A stretch of DNA of 64,000 bases. Source: Ctena decussata. Lineage: Eukaryota > Mollusca > Bivalvia > Lucinida > Lucinidae. Where the stretch lies: contig OZ022508.1 in NCBI GenBank assembly GCA_963989385.1, positions 28,046,166 through 28,110,165 on the forward strand, written 5' to 3'. The notes beneath the pieces are model-generated. The model worked only from the letters and a program-made list of their open reading frames with translations, searched no databases and was not told the DNA's origin. The position numbers were made by a program, and so were the translations under genes. Shown here piece by piece: positions 1-11,700 of this stretch (positions are counted from its first letter, which is position 1; the number at the start of each line of letters is the position of its first letter).

Positions 1-720
1 CACAGTTTTCTGGTGAAACATTTCTCTTACAATATCAAATTGATTTTTAGAAGTTTGAACACGGTCTGTGGCTTTATTTAGCCTTCAGCGCCTAAATATC
101 ACAAACAGGTGCAAAGTTTTGGTCCAGATAAATGCTGAAATTTCAAAAAGTGGCGTCGCGTGCTAATTACGGTAATTTAAAATCTCAGACGACGTGCACT
201 GTTTACAGGAAGCCCAAGAGACCGTTAGAAAATCACCTAACCTAGATTGAAAACCAGAGGCCATGACGTTAACTAACGTCGACGGCGTCTCCATAATAGG
301 CTTTGCGCGACAGCATCATCCGCAATGATACTTTAATTGCAAATCAACGTGGATGACGTCACAATATTAAGACAGTAAGAAATGGTCGAAAAGAGTGTTG
401 CATAAGATAACGCTGGCTCGCCTTATTCATTTCAGTGACGTAACGCTCTTTTACTGACGTCATTTAAGTAAATGATACGAATAAACTGCGTAATCTTTAA
501 ATTCAATAAGTTTCAAGCATTTTGTCGTTAAATATTCAACACTGTCATGAGTGAACAGATCAGCAGCCAGCAATAAAGAGTGGAAGTTTTTAAATCCTTT
601 CAGTATATAACTTATTTGACTAATTTGAATATTTCAGTGACACTGGGACGTTTCCACCAGAGAGTTGTGTATTTGGACAACTGCTGAACATAGGAGCTGT
701 AATTTGTAAGTGCAAATATA
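1..720. other. Presumed intron of the DRAM-like gene, no gene seen
   Basis: AT-rich sequence with scattered TGACGTCA-like words (about 351-465). No exon matching the DRAM N-terminus (TM1, PPE loop) was found here or anywhere up to 1793. Confidence 0.4.
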
Positions 721-918
721 GGGGAGAGTCGGGTAACTTCGGACAGGCGGGTAAATTCGGACATATCATGGCAAACAGTGAAAATGAGCCGTCTCATCTG
801 GATTTTTCACTGTTTGCCCGGTTAATTTTGTTTTTTATTCCAAAACAACTGATATATAAAGGAAACAATGTCACTGTCCGAATTTAACCGCTGTCCGAAG
901 TTACCCGACTCTCCCCTA
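719..918. mobile_element. TA-flanked palindromic MITE, GGGGAGAGTCGGGTAA family, copy 1
   Basis: Terminal inverted repeat GGGGAGAGTCGGGTAACTTC at 721 with its reverse complement ending at 916, flanked by TA on both sides. A nested inner palindrome runs from CAAACAGTGAAAAT to ATTTTCACTGTTTG. TA duplication suggests a Tc1/mariner-mobilised non-autonomous element. Other copies are at 26664 and 50696. Confidence 0.8.
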
Positions 919-1117
919 CTGCTTTTATTCATACTTATTGATCAGTGTTCTTTCTTTCTTTGATTTCGTCATCCCTTTCAATTTCAAACCATCTTCGTTT
1001 TCGAAAGTATGGCAACCGTCTTCTGGTCTTTGTTAATCTGCAGTGCTATAGCTAACCCTTATCATGCTTATGGTACCGCAGCTCGCGTTTCTGACCCTCT
1101 GTCCCTTCAGTGCCTTC

Positions 1118-1224
1118 CCAGCGGGCACGTGACGTCAACATGACGTTACACTGACGTCGATGCGACGTCATTACGTCGCATCGACGTCGCATCGACGTCA
1201 TTTCAACGTCATGTGCATGCTGGG
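1118..1224. mobile_element. Palindromic element rich in GACGTC, copy 1
   Basis: Near-perfect palindrome with ends CCCAGCGGGCAC and GTGCATGCTGGG and a core of repeated ATGACGTC/GATGCGACGT words, several of them CRE-like. About 107 bp, matching 11312-11419. Confidence 0.7.
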
Positions 1225-1793
1225 TTATGCCCAATTTCCACCTATTATATACACAGTAGTTTCACATATTTAGGTGAACAAAATCATGAAAAAAATGTGA
1301 CAAATATTCAGAAAGTTTTAGGCGTGTATCTGTTTAAGCCTGTAAGTATGCACCCGACTTCATGCACAAAATTATGCCTGTATTCTTGCAAAAACTGTTT
1401 GTCTCATATTACCCAACTACAGACTATAGACGTTAGATTATTTGGAAGTAATTAAAGGTCAGGCTCTAAAACGAAAAAGTCTTATTTGAAAATGGTATGA
1501 AAGACGAAATATTCAGTTTATTGATAATGACTTACATAGAGACTCCGTGGCCTCAACACAGAAGAACACCTCTAGTTAGAGTAGATCTCTGTTGAGACGG
1601 GAGGCAAAGGCAGAATTGCTTCTGCTAAAAATGAACCCATTCTCCTTAAGTTTTAAAAATATGGTATCCTGTGAAAGCAGATGCACACGCAATAACAAAC
1701 ATAGCAGATTTGGATTTACTGAAGCTTTTTGAAACATATTTCTTACATTTATCTCATAATCATGTTTAAATTTCTTATCTATTTTTTTGTCAG

Positions 1794-1942
1794 GTGGTGT
1801 CATAGTTTACATCAGGTATCGTCATGTAGAAACTATGTATGGTAGCTTACCAAGAATGCGCACAGTTCAGCGACTCAACACGGCTTCTTTCATTGTTGGT
1901 ATGATAACTAACCTTGGTGTCAGTATGGTCGGAAATTTTCAG
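1794..1942 (+). CDS. DRAM: DRAM-like exon (end of TM2, loop, TM3)
   Basis: Acceptor after a T-rich tract ending gtcag at 1793; donor CAG|gtacat at 1943. Starts with 2 bases completing a codon from an upstream exon, then 49 codons, ending in phase 0. Encodes GVIVYIRYRHVE and LNTASFIVGMITN, then the family-typical ...GNFQ just before the junction. Confidence 0.85.
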
Positions 1943-4900
1943 GTACATGTCAACAATGAAGAATGAACAAAAATTATGTTGTTTGATATGATAACACGCA
2001 CTTGCACTTCCATTCCCAAAAGGGAATTAAGAATCTAAGCCTCTTTAAATGGATAAGAATCAGAATTGTTTACAGTGATACGTCCAAGGACAATCATTCA
2101 CCAGGACCTGTGATCAGGGAAGCTAGTCCCTAGCCTTTACAAGAGAAGTAAACTTAGTAACTCAATCCTCAGCACATTCAGCAGCAGAAATAAGGGAATC
2201 TTCCAGTGACTTCCAATCTCTAATAGTCTGGGGGAAGAAACTGGACTTGAAAAAGTCAGTCCCAGCCAATGGAGTTGGGAAAGTCAGGAAATGATGATTT
2301 CTGGTACGCCTACTTTAGGGAACAAGGTCATTTATGGGTATACTGGTTGCACCCTTCAGACTTTTGTAAAGCATTATGAGTCTACTATCTTTGCTTCTCT
2401 TTTTTAGAGATTCCCACTTGTTTCTCCAGAATGCCAGTCATACTCCCAGTTTCATATGTGTAATTTCCCGTTACAAATCTAGCTGCCCTTTTCTGTACCT
2501 TGAAGAATTATACTTTAGGGGTCCCAAACAGAACTACCATACTCCAGGACTAGGCGCACCAGTCCCTTGTATGCTGACTCTTTTACCTCTAGTGGACATG
2601 CTGCCTAGTTACGTCTGAGAAAGCCAAGGGTCCTATTAGCCTTTGTGCAAATATTGCTGACACGTGTGTTCCATTTCAAATCATTGGTAATGGTCATGTC
2701 GAGATATTTGATAGTATCTACGTTATTGAGGACCATTCCCTCTAAGGTATAGGAAGCATTGATCTTCTAGATCCGTTTCCTTATAATCTGCATTATATTG
2801 CAATTGACCGGTTGGAATCTCATGCCCCAACTCCTTTCCCAACACCTAAACCATCTATATCCTCCTGAAGTTTCACCATGTCTTCACTATCTCTGATTTC
2901 ACGTTAACGTACACAGTCGTCGGCAAAAAGTCTTAATTCGAGTCAATAGTTTCTGTTATATCGTTAATGTACAACGAGAACAACAGTGGTCCGAGCACGG
3001 TGCCCTTGGGGACACCTGGCAAAACTGGGGCCCAATCTGATTTAACTCCGTTTACTACCACACGCTGCTGCCTGTAACAGAGAAAAGAATCTATCCATTT
3101 CAGAGTCCTGTCCTCACCAATACCATAGCCGTATAGCTTACATTTAAGTAATTCATAAGGGGAGGTGGGTGGGTGTGTGAGGGGGGGGGGGGGGGGGGGA
3201 GGGGTGCGTCAAAAGCTTTCTCGAAGTCCAAGATAAAAGTGTCAACCTGACCGCTCTTATCCAAGATTTTAGCCCAGTCGTTGATAACCGTTATCAACTG
3301 AGTTTCACAAATATGTTTCTTCCGAAACGCATGCTGTCTGTCTGACAAAAGTTTATGTTCATCCAAATGTGCCATATTATTAGAGCAAACAATGTGTTCA
3401 AGTAACTTGCATGGTACACAAGTTAGAGAAACCGGTCGGTAATTGCAAGCAATATACCTATCTCCTTTTTTGGAGAGCTGGCATATATTTGCAAGAGACC
3501 ATGCCTTGGTAATTTCACCCGTGTTAATAAATTGTTGGAAGAGGTGAGCAAACAGATGCTAATTTTTTTAAAACTCTAGGATGCAGCCCATCAGGTCATT
3601 TAGCTTTCGATGCGTTCAAGCCCTTAAGAAGTTTTATTACACCTTCATTATGAAACATGAACGTCCTCCATGAAAGGAGCCGAGCGATTAGGAAGGGGGA
3701 TTTGGGTGTGCTCACTTTTGTTACACACCCCCGAAAACTGACCATTAAGTTCATCAGCTTGTTCCAACTCTGATTCAGTAACACCACCACCATTTCTCTT
3801 CTTTAGCGGTGGGATACCTTGAGTATCTTTCTTCTGACTATAAATGTATCGGTAGAAGTCTCTGGGATTCGCCTTTATGTCACCAACCAAGGTACATGGG
3901 CATGGGCACAATTTTACACTGCTGTTTGACTTGTATGTATCTGAAGCTTATTAGGTTAATTTCAGCTTTGAAGAAGATGAATAGAAGATAAAACGGGGGA
4001 GTTTTGCAAAAGTGCTGAAAGTGGCCAACCGAAATTGCGGTTTGGTCACTTTCAGGAGTTTTCTAATAACTCCATCAGTTACTGAAATTTCAGTTTGGCC
4101 ACTTTCAGGAGTTTTGTAAGAACTCCTCAAGTTAACGAAAATTCGGTTGGCCACTTCAGGAGTTTTTGTCTCGCCTGGGAAGCAGAGGTGAGACATATGT
4201 ATTGCTTTGGCGTCGGCGGCGGCGTCGTCGACGGCGTAAACTTTTGTCGAGTTTTTTGCGTTTAGGTCATTTTCTCAGAAACTATAAGGGCTAGAGCCAT
4301 GAAACTTGGTTCATGCATACATCTGGATAAGTAGATCTCAAAGCCATCATCAATATTGAGTCTTGATCTTCATTTTACGGTTGACTGACTTTGCAATTTT
4401 TGTCGAGTTTTTGCGTTTAGGTTATTCTCTCAGAAACAATAAGGGCTAGAGCCATGAAACTTGGTTCATGCATACATCTGGAAAAGCAGATCTCAAATAC
4501 ATCATCAATACTGAGTTTTGACCTACATTTTACGGTTGACTGACTTAGAAATTTTTTGTCGAGTTTTCGCGATTAGGTCATTTTCTCAGAAACTATAAGG
4601 GCTAGAGCCATGTAACTTGGTTCATGCGTACATCTAAAAGAGTAAATCTCAAAGCCATCATCAATATTGGGTATTGACCTACAGTTTACGGTTGACTGAC
4701 TTTGCAATTTTTGTTGAGTTTTCACGTTTTGGTCATTTTATTAGAAACTATAAAGGCTAGAGCCATGAAACTTGGTTCATGCATACATCTGGAAGAGTAA
4801 ATCTCAAAGCCATCATCAATATTGAGTCTTGACCTCTATTTTACGGTTCACTGACTTTGCAATTTTTTGTTGAATTTTTGCGTTTAGGTCATTTTCTCAG

Positions 4901-5734
4901 AAACTATAAGGGCTAGAGCCAAGAAACTTGGTTAATCCATACATCTTTGCTGATTTAGCTCTGTTTTGTAACAAAGCGCCAGCAGGCGAGACACCGCATT
5001 CCGCGGAATTCTTGTGTAAAATCTCCACCAGTTAACGAAATTTCAGTTTGGCCACTTTCATGAGTTTTGTTAGAACTCCACCAGTTACCGAAATTTCGGT
5101 TTGGTCACTTTCAGGAGTTTGGTAAGAACTCCACCAGTTAACGAAATTTCGGTTTGGTGACTTTCAGGACTTTTGTAATAACTCCACCAGTTACCGAAAT
5201 TTCGGTTTGGCCACTTTCAGGAGTTTTGTAAGAAGTCCACCAGTTACCGAAATTTCGGTTTGGCCACTTTCAGGACTTTTGTAATAACTCCACCAGTTAC
5301 CAAAATTTCGGTTTGGCCACTTTCAGCAGTTTTGTAAGAAGTCCACCAGTTACCAAAATTTCGGTTTGACCACTTTCAGCAGTTTTGTCATAACGTCAGG
5401 ACTTTCGTAATAACTCTACAAGAGCAAAAACTGTGCACAGAATATGTTTTTCATGCGAACACGTCAAATAGCATTGTTGTTTATTTTCTATGCGCAGATG
5501 CCTGGTTGTTTTTAAATCCAGCTGGGAATAGAATGTTGATTTTACCAGGCATATAGTTAGACTGTTTGCAGACTTTTTTTTGTCAGAAGTTCTGTTAAAG
5601 TTTTGACTCATCAAGCATTGCAACAACAGACAACAACGGACTAAAAACTAAATGCTTTATTGTTCTATAAAACTTACAGCTATTGTTGCGTCACTTTTGC
5701 CTTCTTTCTTCTTTAAAGGTATTAGCAACTGTTT

Positions 5735-5771
<37 letters not shown>

Positions 5772-8700
5772 CAACTTTTAGTAAAATTCAGATATGAGAA
5801 TTCAGATGCCATAATTAATTTTCAAACAAAATCTGTTTGCTATTTAAAAAACTAACATGTACAATTCTAAGCACAAAACATAGTTTGCGTTCATTTTAAG
5901 GGAATTCTATCTACACCTGGTAACCGCGTAATCACATTCCCACCTGCACAATAATGATCATAATAATAATAATAATCAATTTCTGCTGTGAGTTAGTCAA
6001 ACTATGTCATAATCTCATATCAACGCCGATGCAACGACATTACCTGTGGTAGTACGCGTAGATGCCAGTTGCGTTGTTTATTAATACGCCAAAAAGCAGA
6101 CGACAAAATTTACGTCTGCAGAATTTCAAATAATGTTTCGTCGAAGCAATATCATATTAAGAATTCGAACACTAGAGGGCAAACAGTGTAGATTCAGATG
6201 AGGCGGCTCATTATGAGCCACCTCATCTGGATCTACACTGTTCGCAATGTTGCCGGTGTTGCTTCAGCGTTATTTGGCGTATGAAATATATGACAGTGCC
6301 TGGCATTTTGAGCCTTGTGCTGGTGCGACGTTGACGTCACGAAACGTGAAATGAAAGTGACGTCATAAAATTGGCATGTTAAGTTATTTGTATTTCCGTG
6401 CACTGACTAATATATTTCAAAGCGTCATCTGAAAAAGGTGATTCAACATTTCAATCTGCATCTTTAATTTTCTTCATCTACACTCCTTTAAGGCCGGGCC
6501 GGGTAGCGCAATCGGTAGGGCACCTGACTCGTAAGTCAGAGGTCCTGGGTTCGAATTACGGTCTGCCACATACTTTCGTTTCTCCTTCCGCTGATTCAAG
6601 AAGGGCAGTTGTCAGTTACAGGCGAAAGTATGTGCACTTAGTACTGGCTAACCGCTTAGGAGATCTAAGCCTGCCCAGGAATAGTGTGGTTAGGTTAACT
6701 GACCGTCCCGACATGACCTTAGTTGTTTACCGTGGACGTTAAGCATCAAATCAACCAACCAACCACTCCTTTAAGAATGTTCGCATTATAGATCTTTGAA
6801 CACGATGTCACGAACCAAAGTCTATTCAGCTAGTATGTAAATTATATCCAATCAATGAAACGAAAACAAAAAATCGGGTATGTGTGAATTTCGTCTGCTT
6901 TTGCAGTAAACCATAGTGCTATTTCTTTGTGCTTCTCGAAATCTGTTCTGGAAGCACTAATAAATATGAAAATGTTAGAAACAAAATTTCCGATTTTCGC
7001 TCCATATGGCTCAAATTGCCAGACACTGTCACATATACTCTGAAGTTTCTTTAAGTTTCTTTATACAAGTATATATTCCTTTGTCTTTTTCTTGTAGGAA
7101 ACGAGTGTTCTTGTAGTCCATTTGATTGGTGCGTTCCTAGCTTTTGGCGTTGGATTTGTATATTGTCTTCTTCAAACCATTATGTCATATAAAATGAACA
7201 ATGAAATGCCGGGAAATAGTGTATATATACGACGAATACGAGTAGTCCTATGTGTAATAATTGCTGTTCTTTTAATTATACGTATCCTTTAATCATATTT
7301 GAAAGTATTATTAGCTGGTAAGTGAACCGCATTGAAACAAAACCTATCATAAAATTGCAGACTGTTATACGCATTTGGCTTATGCATGTAGACATGTTTG
7401 ACCATGACGTTGTTCCGTTGTTGCTACAATGGTTGATCCAGAAGTAATGTCACTGTGTCCACTGCGCGCTTATCGATAGTAGCAGTATCAAGTTCCACTG
7501 TTATTCAGTTCTGATTAGCAGAATAAATGTAATGTTGGAATCTTTATCCGTTCCAATTATATATTAGACGGTCAAAGTATGCTATTGTCGCCATCGCGCC
7601 GCACGGTAAAATAACTTTATTTACACGAACATAATTTTCAAAGACAATCACAAAATAAAATCAAATTAACGCGCCAAATCAGTTGAAAATCTAACAGGGT
7701 AAAGCAATATATTTCTGTCACCTACTAATGAAACTTTGATAACGTCACTGCAGTTTGAGGTTCGCTAGTTAGGAAGATGTTGCGTCAGCGCATAATTATG
7801 CGGTGTTGTTACAAATTAGGAAAATCACCATAAAAGACTCTAGAGCGGTTTAATTAGACACACGATGATATAACGGTGATTATTAGGCTTGTGAAAAGGT
7901 GGAATCAGCTTTAGTGATGCAGATGAGTCGCTAGAGGATCGCCTGAACTCCGAAAGAGCTTTATGTGCAATGTCAGACAATAACGTCATTTTGTCTAGAC
8001 CCCATATACGAAGATCGATGTTTTGCATTTCGAGCATTGTCTCAAGATTTAAAAATAAGCTGCGGGGCTGTTCAAATAATACTGAAGGAAGAGATAAACG
8101 TGGATGAACAGACATACAACAAACCTTTTTTCCCTTTGATTGCACATACGAGGATCATCCAAAAAGTTCTGTCACTAGTATTATATGTCCCTGAAAATTC
8201 CAGTTAATTGTGATATGTTGCTATTGAAGAGACGTTCTCAGTTAAGCTGGGCCATTCGCGGACAAAAATGGCCATGTATACAATCATGCCAGAATTCAAG
8301 AAAAAATCACGACCATAATGCTCATTATATCTGCTTCAAAGATTTAAAATATTTTCAGATAATAGTTTTAGATTATGGAATACCAACCATGTTTAGAGAC
8401 ATACCCTAACAATTAAAAATGGCGTATTTTATGACGTTATTTAGATATGTTGAAGAACGATGTCGCATACGATTTCTTTGACATGCGTAGCATTGCACAT
8501 TTACTAATCCACTGACATTTGATTATTTTTGCTGGTTTCAATTTAAAATGTTTTTCTTTGCTTTTTTGGATGAAAGGGGTTTTCTATGAAGCGCTGCTTA
8601 ATCAAATGACGTCAACGCTTTCAAAACGTGGCCTTAGTGACGTTGTGACGTAGGTTACATGTGACGTAGGTTACAGCACACACTTTTTAACGTTTTTATA

Positions 8701-11700
8701 CCACTTAATGTTTCAGTGCATGAAATCTAAGCACACCATCTTGTAGCTGTTACTAGGCAGAATTTTGCACATGAGTTTCAGAGCGATTGCTTTGCTGAGT
8801 TTTAAAAAAAGCCGTGACGTAAGGTTACATTCTTACAGAAAAATGCTGGGGTAATGTATTTTGAAGTCGAGTAAAATATACAAAATGGAGCGAATTTGCA
8901 CAAATGATATAAACTATTGAGGAACACATATTTCTTCGTGTGATCTTGTAAGTTTTATGATGCTGGGCCATTTTAGTTAATACATGTATCATGAATTTAC
9001 CGCTGTGACGTAGGTTACATCAAATTTGCGACATTAGTTCCCAGTCTCATTTCCTAGCAAAAACTACCCTTTAGATATTGTTTAAGCGGGGAAATATATA
9101 AAAAATCACCTGAATTTAATAATGGAACTCGATTTTAAGCAGTGATTTATCTTTTTTAGCGGTGCGGCGTTCATATCTATGCAACGGCAATATTGCGACA
9201 TTTAAAAACGTTGCCTTTTAAACTAGGGTATAATTATTCGAACCAGTGTTAAAAATGTCTAACAAAACGCATGCATGTCTTGGTACTTTTATCTACTTCT
9301 TTAGACAGAGGGCTACTTGTCAGATGGTAAACAGGGGTTAGTAACAAGAAGCTATCGTAAGCCGTACGATGATCTTACGATCGTCGTTACGCTGTCGTTC
9401 GTAACTTTTTGATTACCAAAAAACCTTCGTAACTTACGAAAAGTTTAAGGGAATGTCGTATCTTACGACAATTCTAGGGCAGTCGTTTCGTCTTCGTAGC
9501 AAATAATCTGCTCAAATCACCGATTTTCATCGTTATTTTGTAATTTAAAGAAATGTAATACGAAGGACAAAAATAAAAGCTAATGGCCCAGCTTAAGGAG
9601 GACGATCCCGGAAGAACTCTGTTCTTGCTTGTTTAAAAAACAAACAGAGTTATTGTTCATCATCAAATCGACTAACTGTGGAGTAAATACAGTTATAATA
9701 TACACTTACAATATCTACCGTAAAGATCCTAAGTTTTCGGGCACACAGGTCTGTACAAACAGTGAAAACTGAGATCAGACTGTTCCTTAGGAACCAGAAT
9801 GATCAAGATCTTCACAATTTCCATTCCATCTGCGCATTTTTGTCGACATTACTCTATGGTAGAACCGAATAACAGGAAAATAAATAATAGGGCAAGGACC
9901 GGCTGTGCTTGCAGCAGGTGCAGAATTTGGGCAGTCTGTTTTGGGGATATTTTGAACTTAAACATTGTTTTTCTAGGAAACAAAACGGTGAAATGTTTTT
10001 TTTTTGTTTTATTCTTTAACACACGACGTAAGTTTTACTAAAATAATACGCATAAGCATGCCCCATCGATTGATAATATTTTTCATGACGTTTTTCATGA
10101 AATTCAATTTTCTTGCATTTTTTCAAAGAATGTAAAAATATACTTATTAACAAGAAAACTGCAATTTTTTGTTATCAGTTTGTTTCAAATATCATATATT
10201 ACAGATTATATGATTTGCTGAAATGAAAGTGCATTCATGTGCTAGAGATATGAATTTTAATGGAAAATGTTTAAAAATAATATGTAAAAATACAAAATAT
10301 TGTTTTTTAGGAAAACGAAACGGTGAAAATTGTTTTTTTCTTACCCAAATGTTTTATAGCTCTTTGGGTTATTTAGATGGTATAATGGTTTGAATGCCCC
10401 GCCAATATTTCTATTCAGTATTCGTCTACATAAAATGAGAACGTCTCTGAAATATACAACATGGTTCTCCCACAAGCTGAAACACTAAAACAAGAAAACA
10501 GGCCAGTGTCTATGACTAACACATTACATGAGCGCGTAACTCGGCCATCCTTTGGAATCTACTGTGTGCTTGACATCATTGTAAAGAAAAAAGACAGTTC
10601 TATCTTTTGATGTTCTCTAAGATCGGCTTGCGTGTCTATATAAAAGTGATGAGTCCAGTGACAGAACTTTTTGGATGACCCTCGTATTTGCATCTGGAGT
10701 TAAACAGCTTTTTGATCTACTAAATACACTCTAAACACTATTTAGTCATGAAAAGATTAAAAACAATAAAAAACAAGGAAAATTGACAAGGTACTTTAGT
10801 GAGCATTCGTACAGTCTGGCTGAGCCTTTGTGGCCCAGATTAGGAATCTGCGTTGTGAGCTCAAACTGAAGAAACTAGTTTTACTATGTATTGCACGAGC
10901 TGGACTAGTTCGCAGATGCTTTGTTATATATTTTTAATTTGCTGTTTTTGTTAGTTTAGCAGATAAGACTGACTCAAACCATACAATTATCCTTAACGTT
11001 CCTCCTCAAGTTGGTGTCGTGGCACAAGTAGCTAACCGCGAGGGTCCCAAAAGTCGCGATGGTAGATTTAATTGGACACCAGATAAACCGGTAAGAGATG
11101 CGTTGCAGGAAGTCAAGTGAACTTGGGTTTAACGTCCAACCAATGCGTTGGTCATTTAGTCTCATCCGAAAGACCAGAGAAGCTGGGGATAAATTCCGAT
11201 AAAACATGCGGAAGTCCGCAGATTTCAAAATATTTAGGAGTATCGAAGGCCAGAGAAAATGCAATATAGGAATTTTGTTGTCATAATACTGTTTAGCAGA
11301 TGTCATGCTTTCCCATCAGGAACATGACGTCGAAATGACGTCGCACCGACGTCGATGCGACGTGATGACGTCGCATCGACGTTGTTTCGACGTCATTTCA
11401 ACGTCATGTGCCTGCTGAGTTTGTTGTAAGCATTATCATGATTTTTTGTAAAAAATTGGGTGACGTCCGAACAAAATTGATGCTTTATTTGAGAAAATCT
11501 CACTTCTTGAAAATGCAATTTGATTGCACTTGCTATTGCATCTCTTTCTCATTTTGCGCTCACGTTAATTTTAAGTGAAAGAATTGGCACCCAGATGAGA
11601 GATAATCATGTCGTTTTGGGGTTTTAGATTATACTTTAGAATGGATACATGTACACGAGAAGCCAATTCTTTATATCAACGTGGCTTCTCCTTAATTAAA

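Noticed and set aside
6493..6570. tRNA gene with CGT anticodon
   Set aside because: The anticodon arm does not fold with a standard 7-base loop, no terminator follows, and the sequence continues into a SINE body with a target-site duplication around the whole unit.
7282..7319. Strong gtaagt donor at 7319 as the end of the TM5 exon
   Set aside because: The frame reaches TAA before it; only the weaker donor at 7282 keeps the reading frame.
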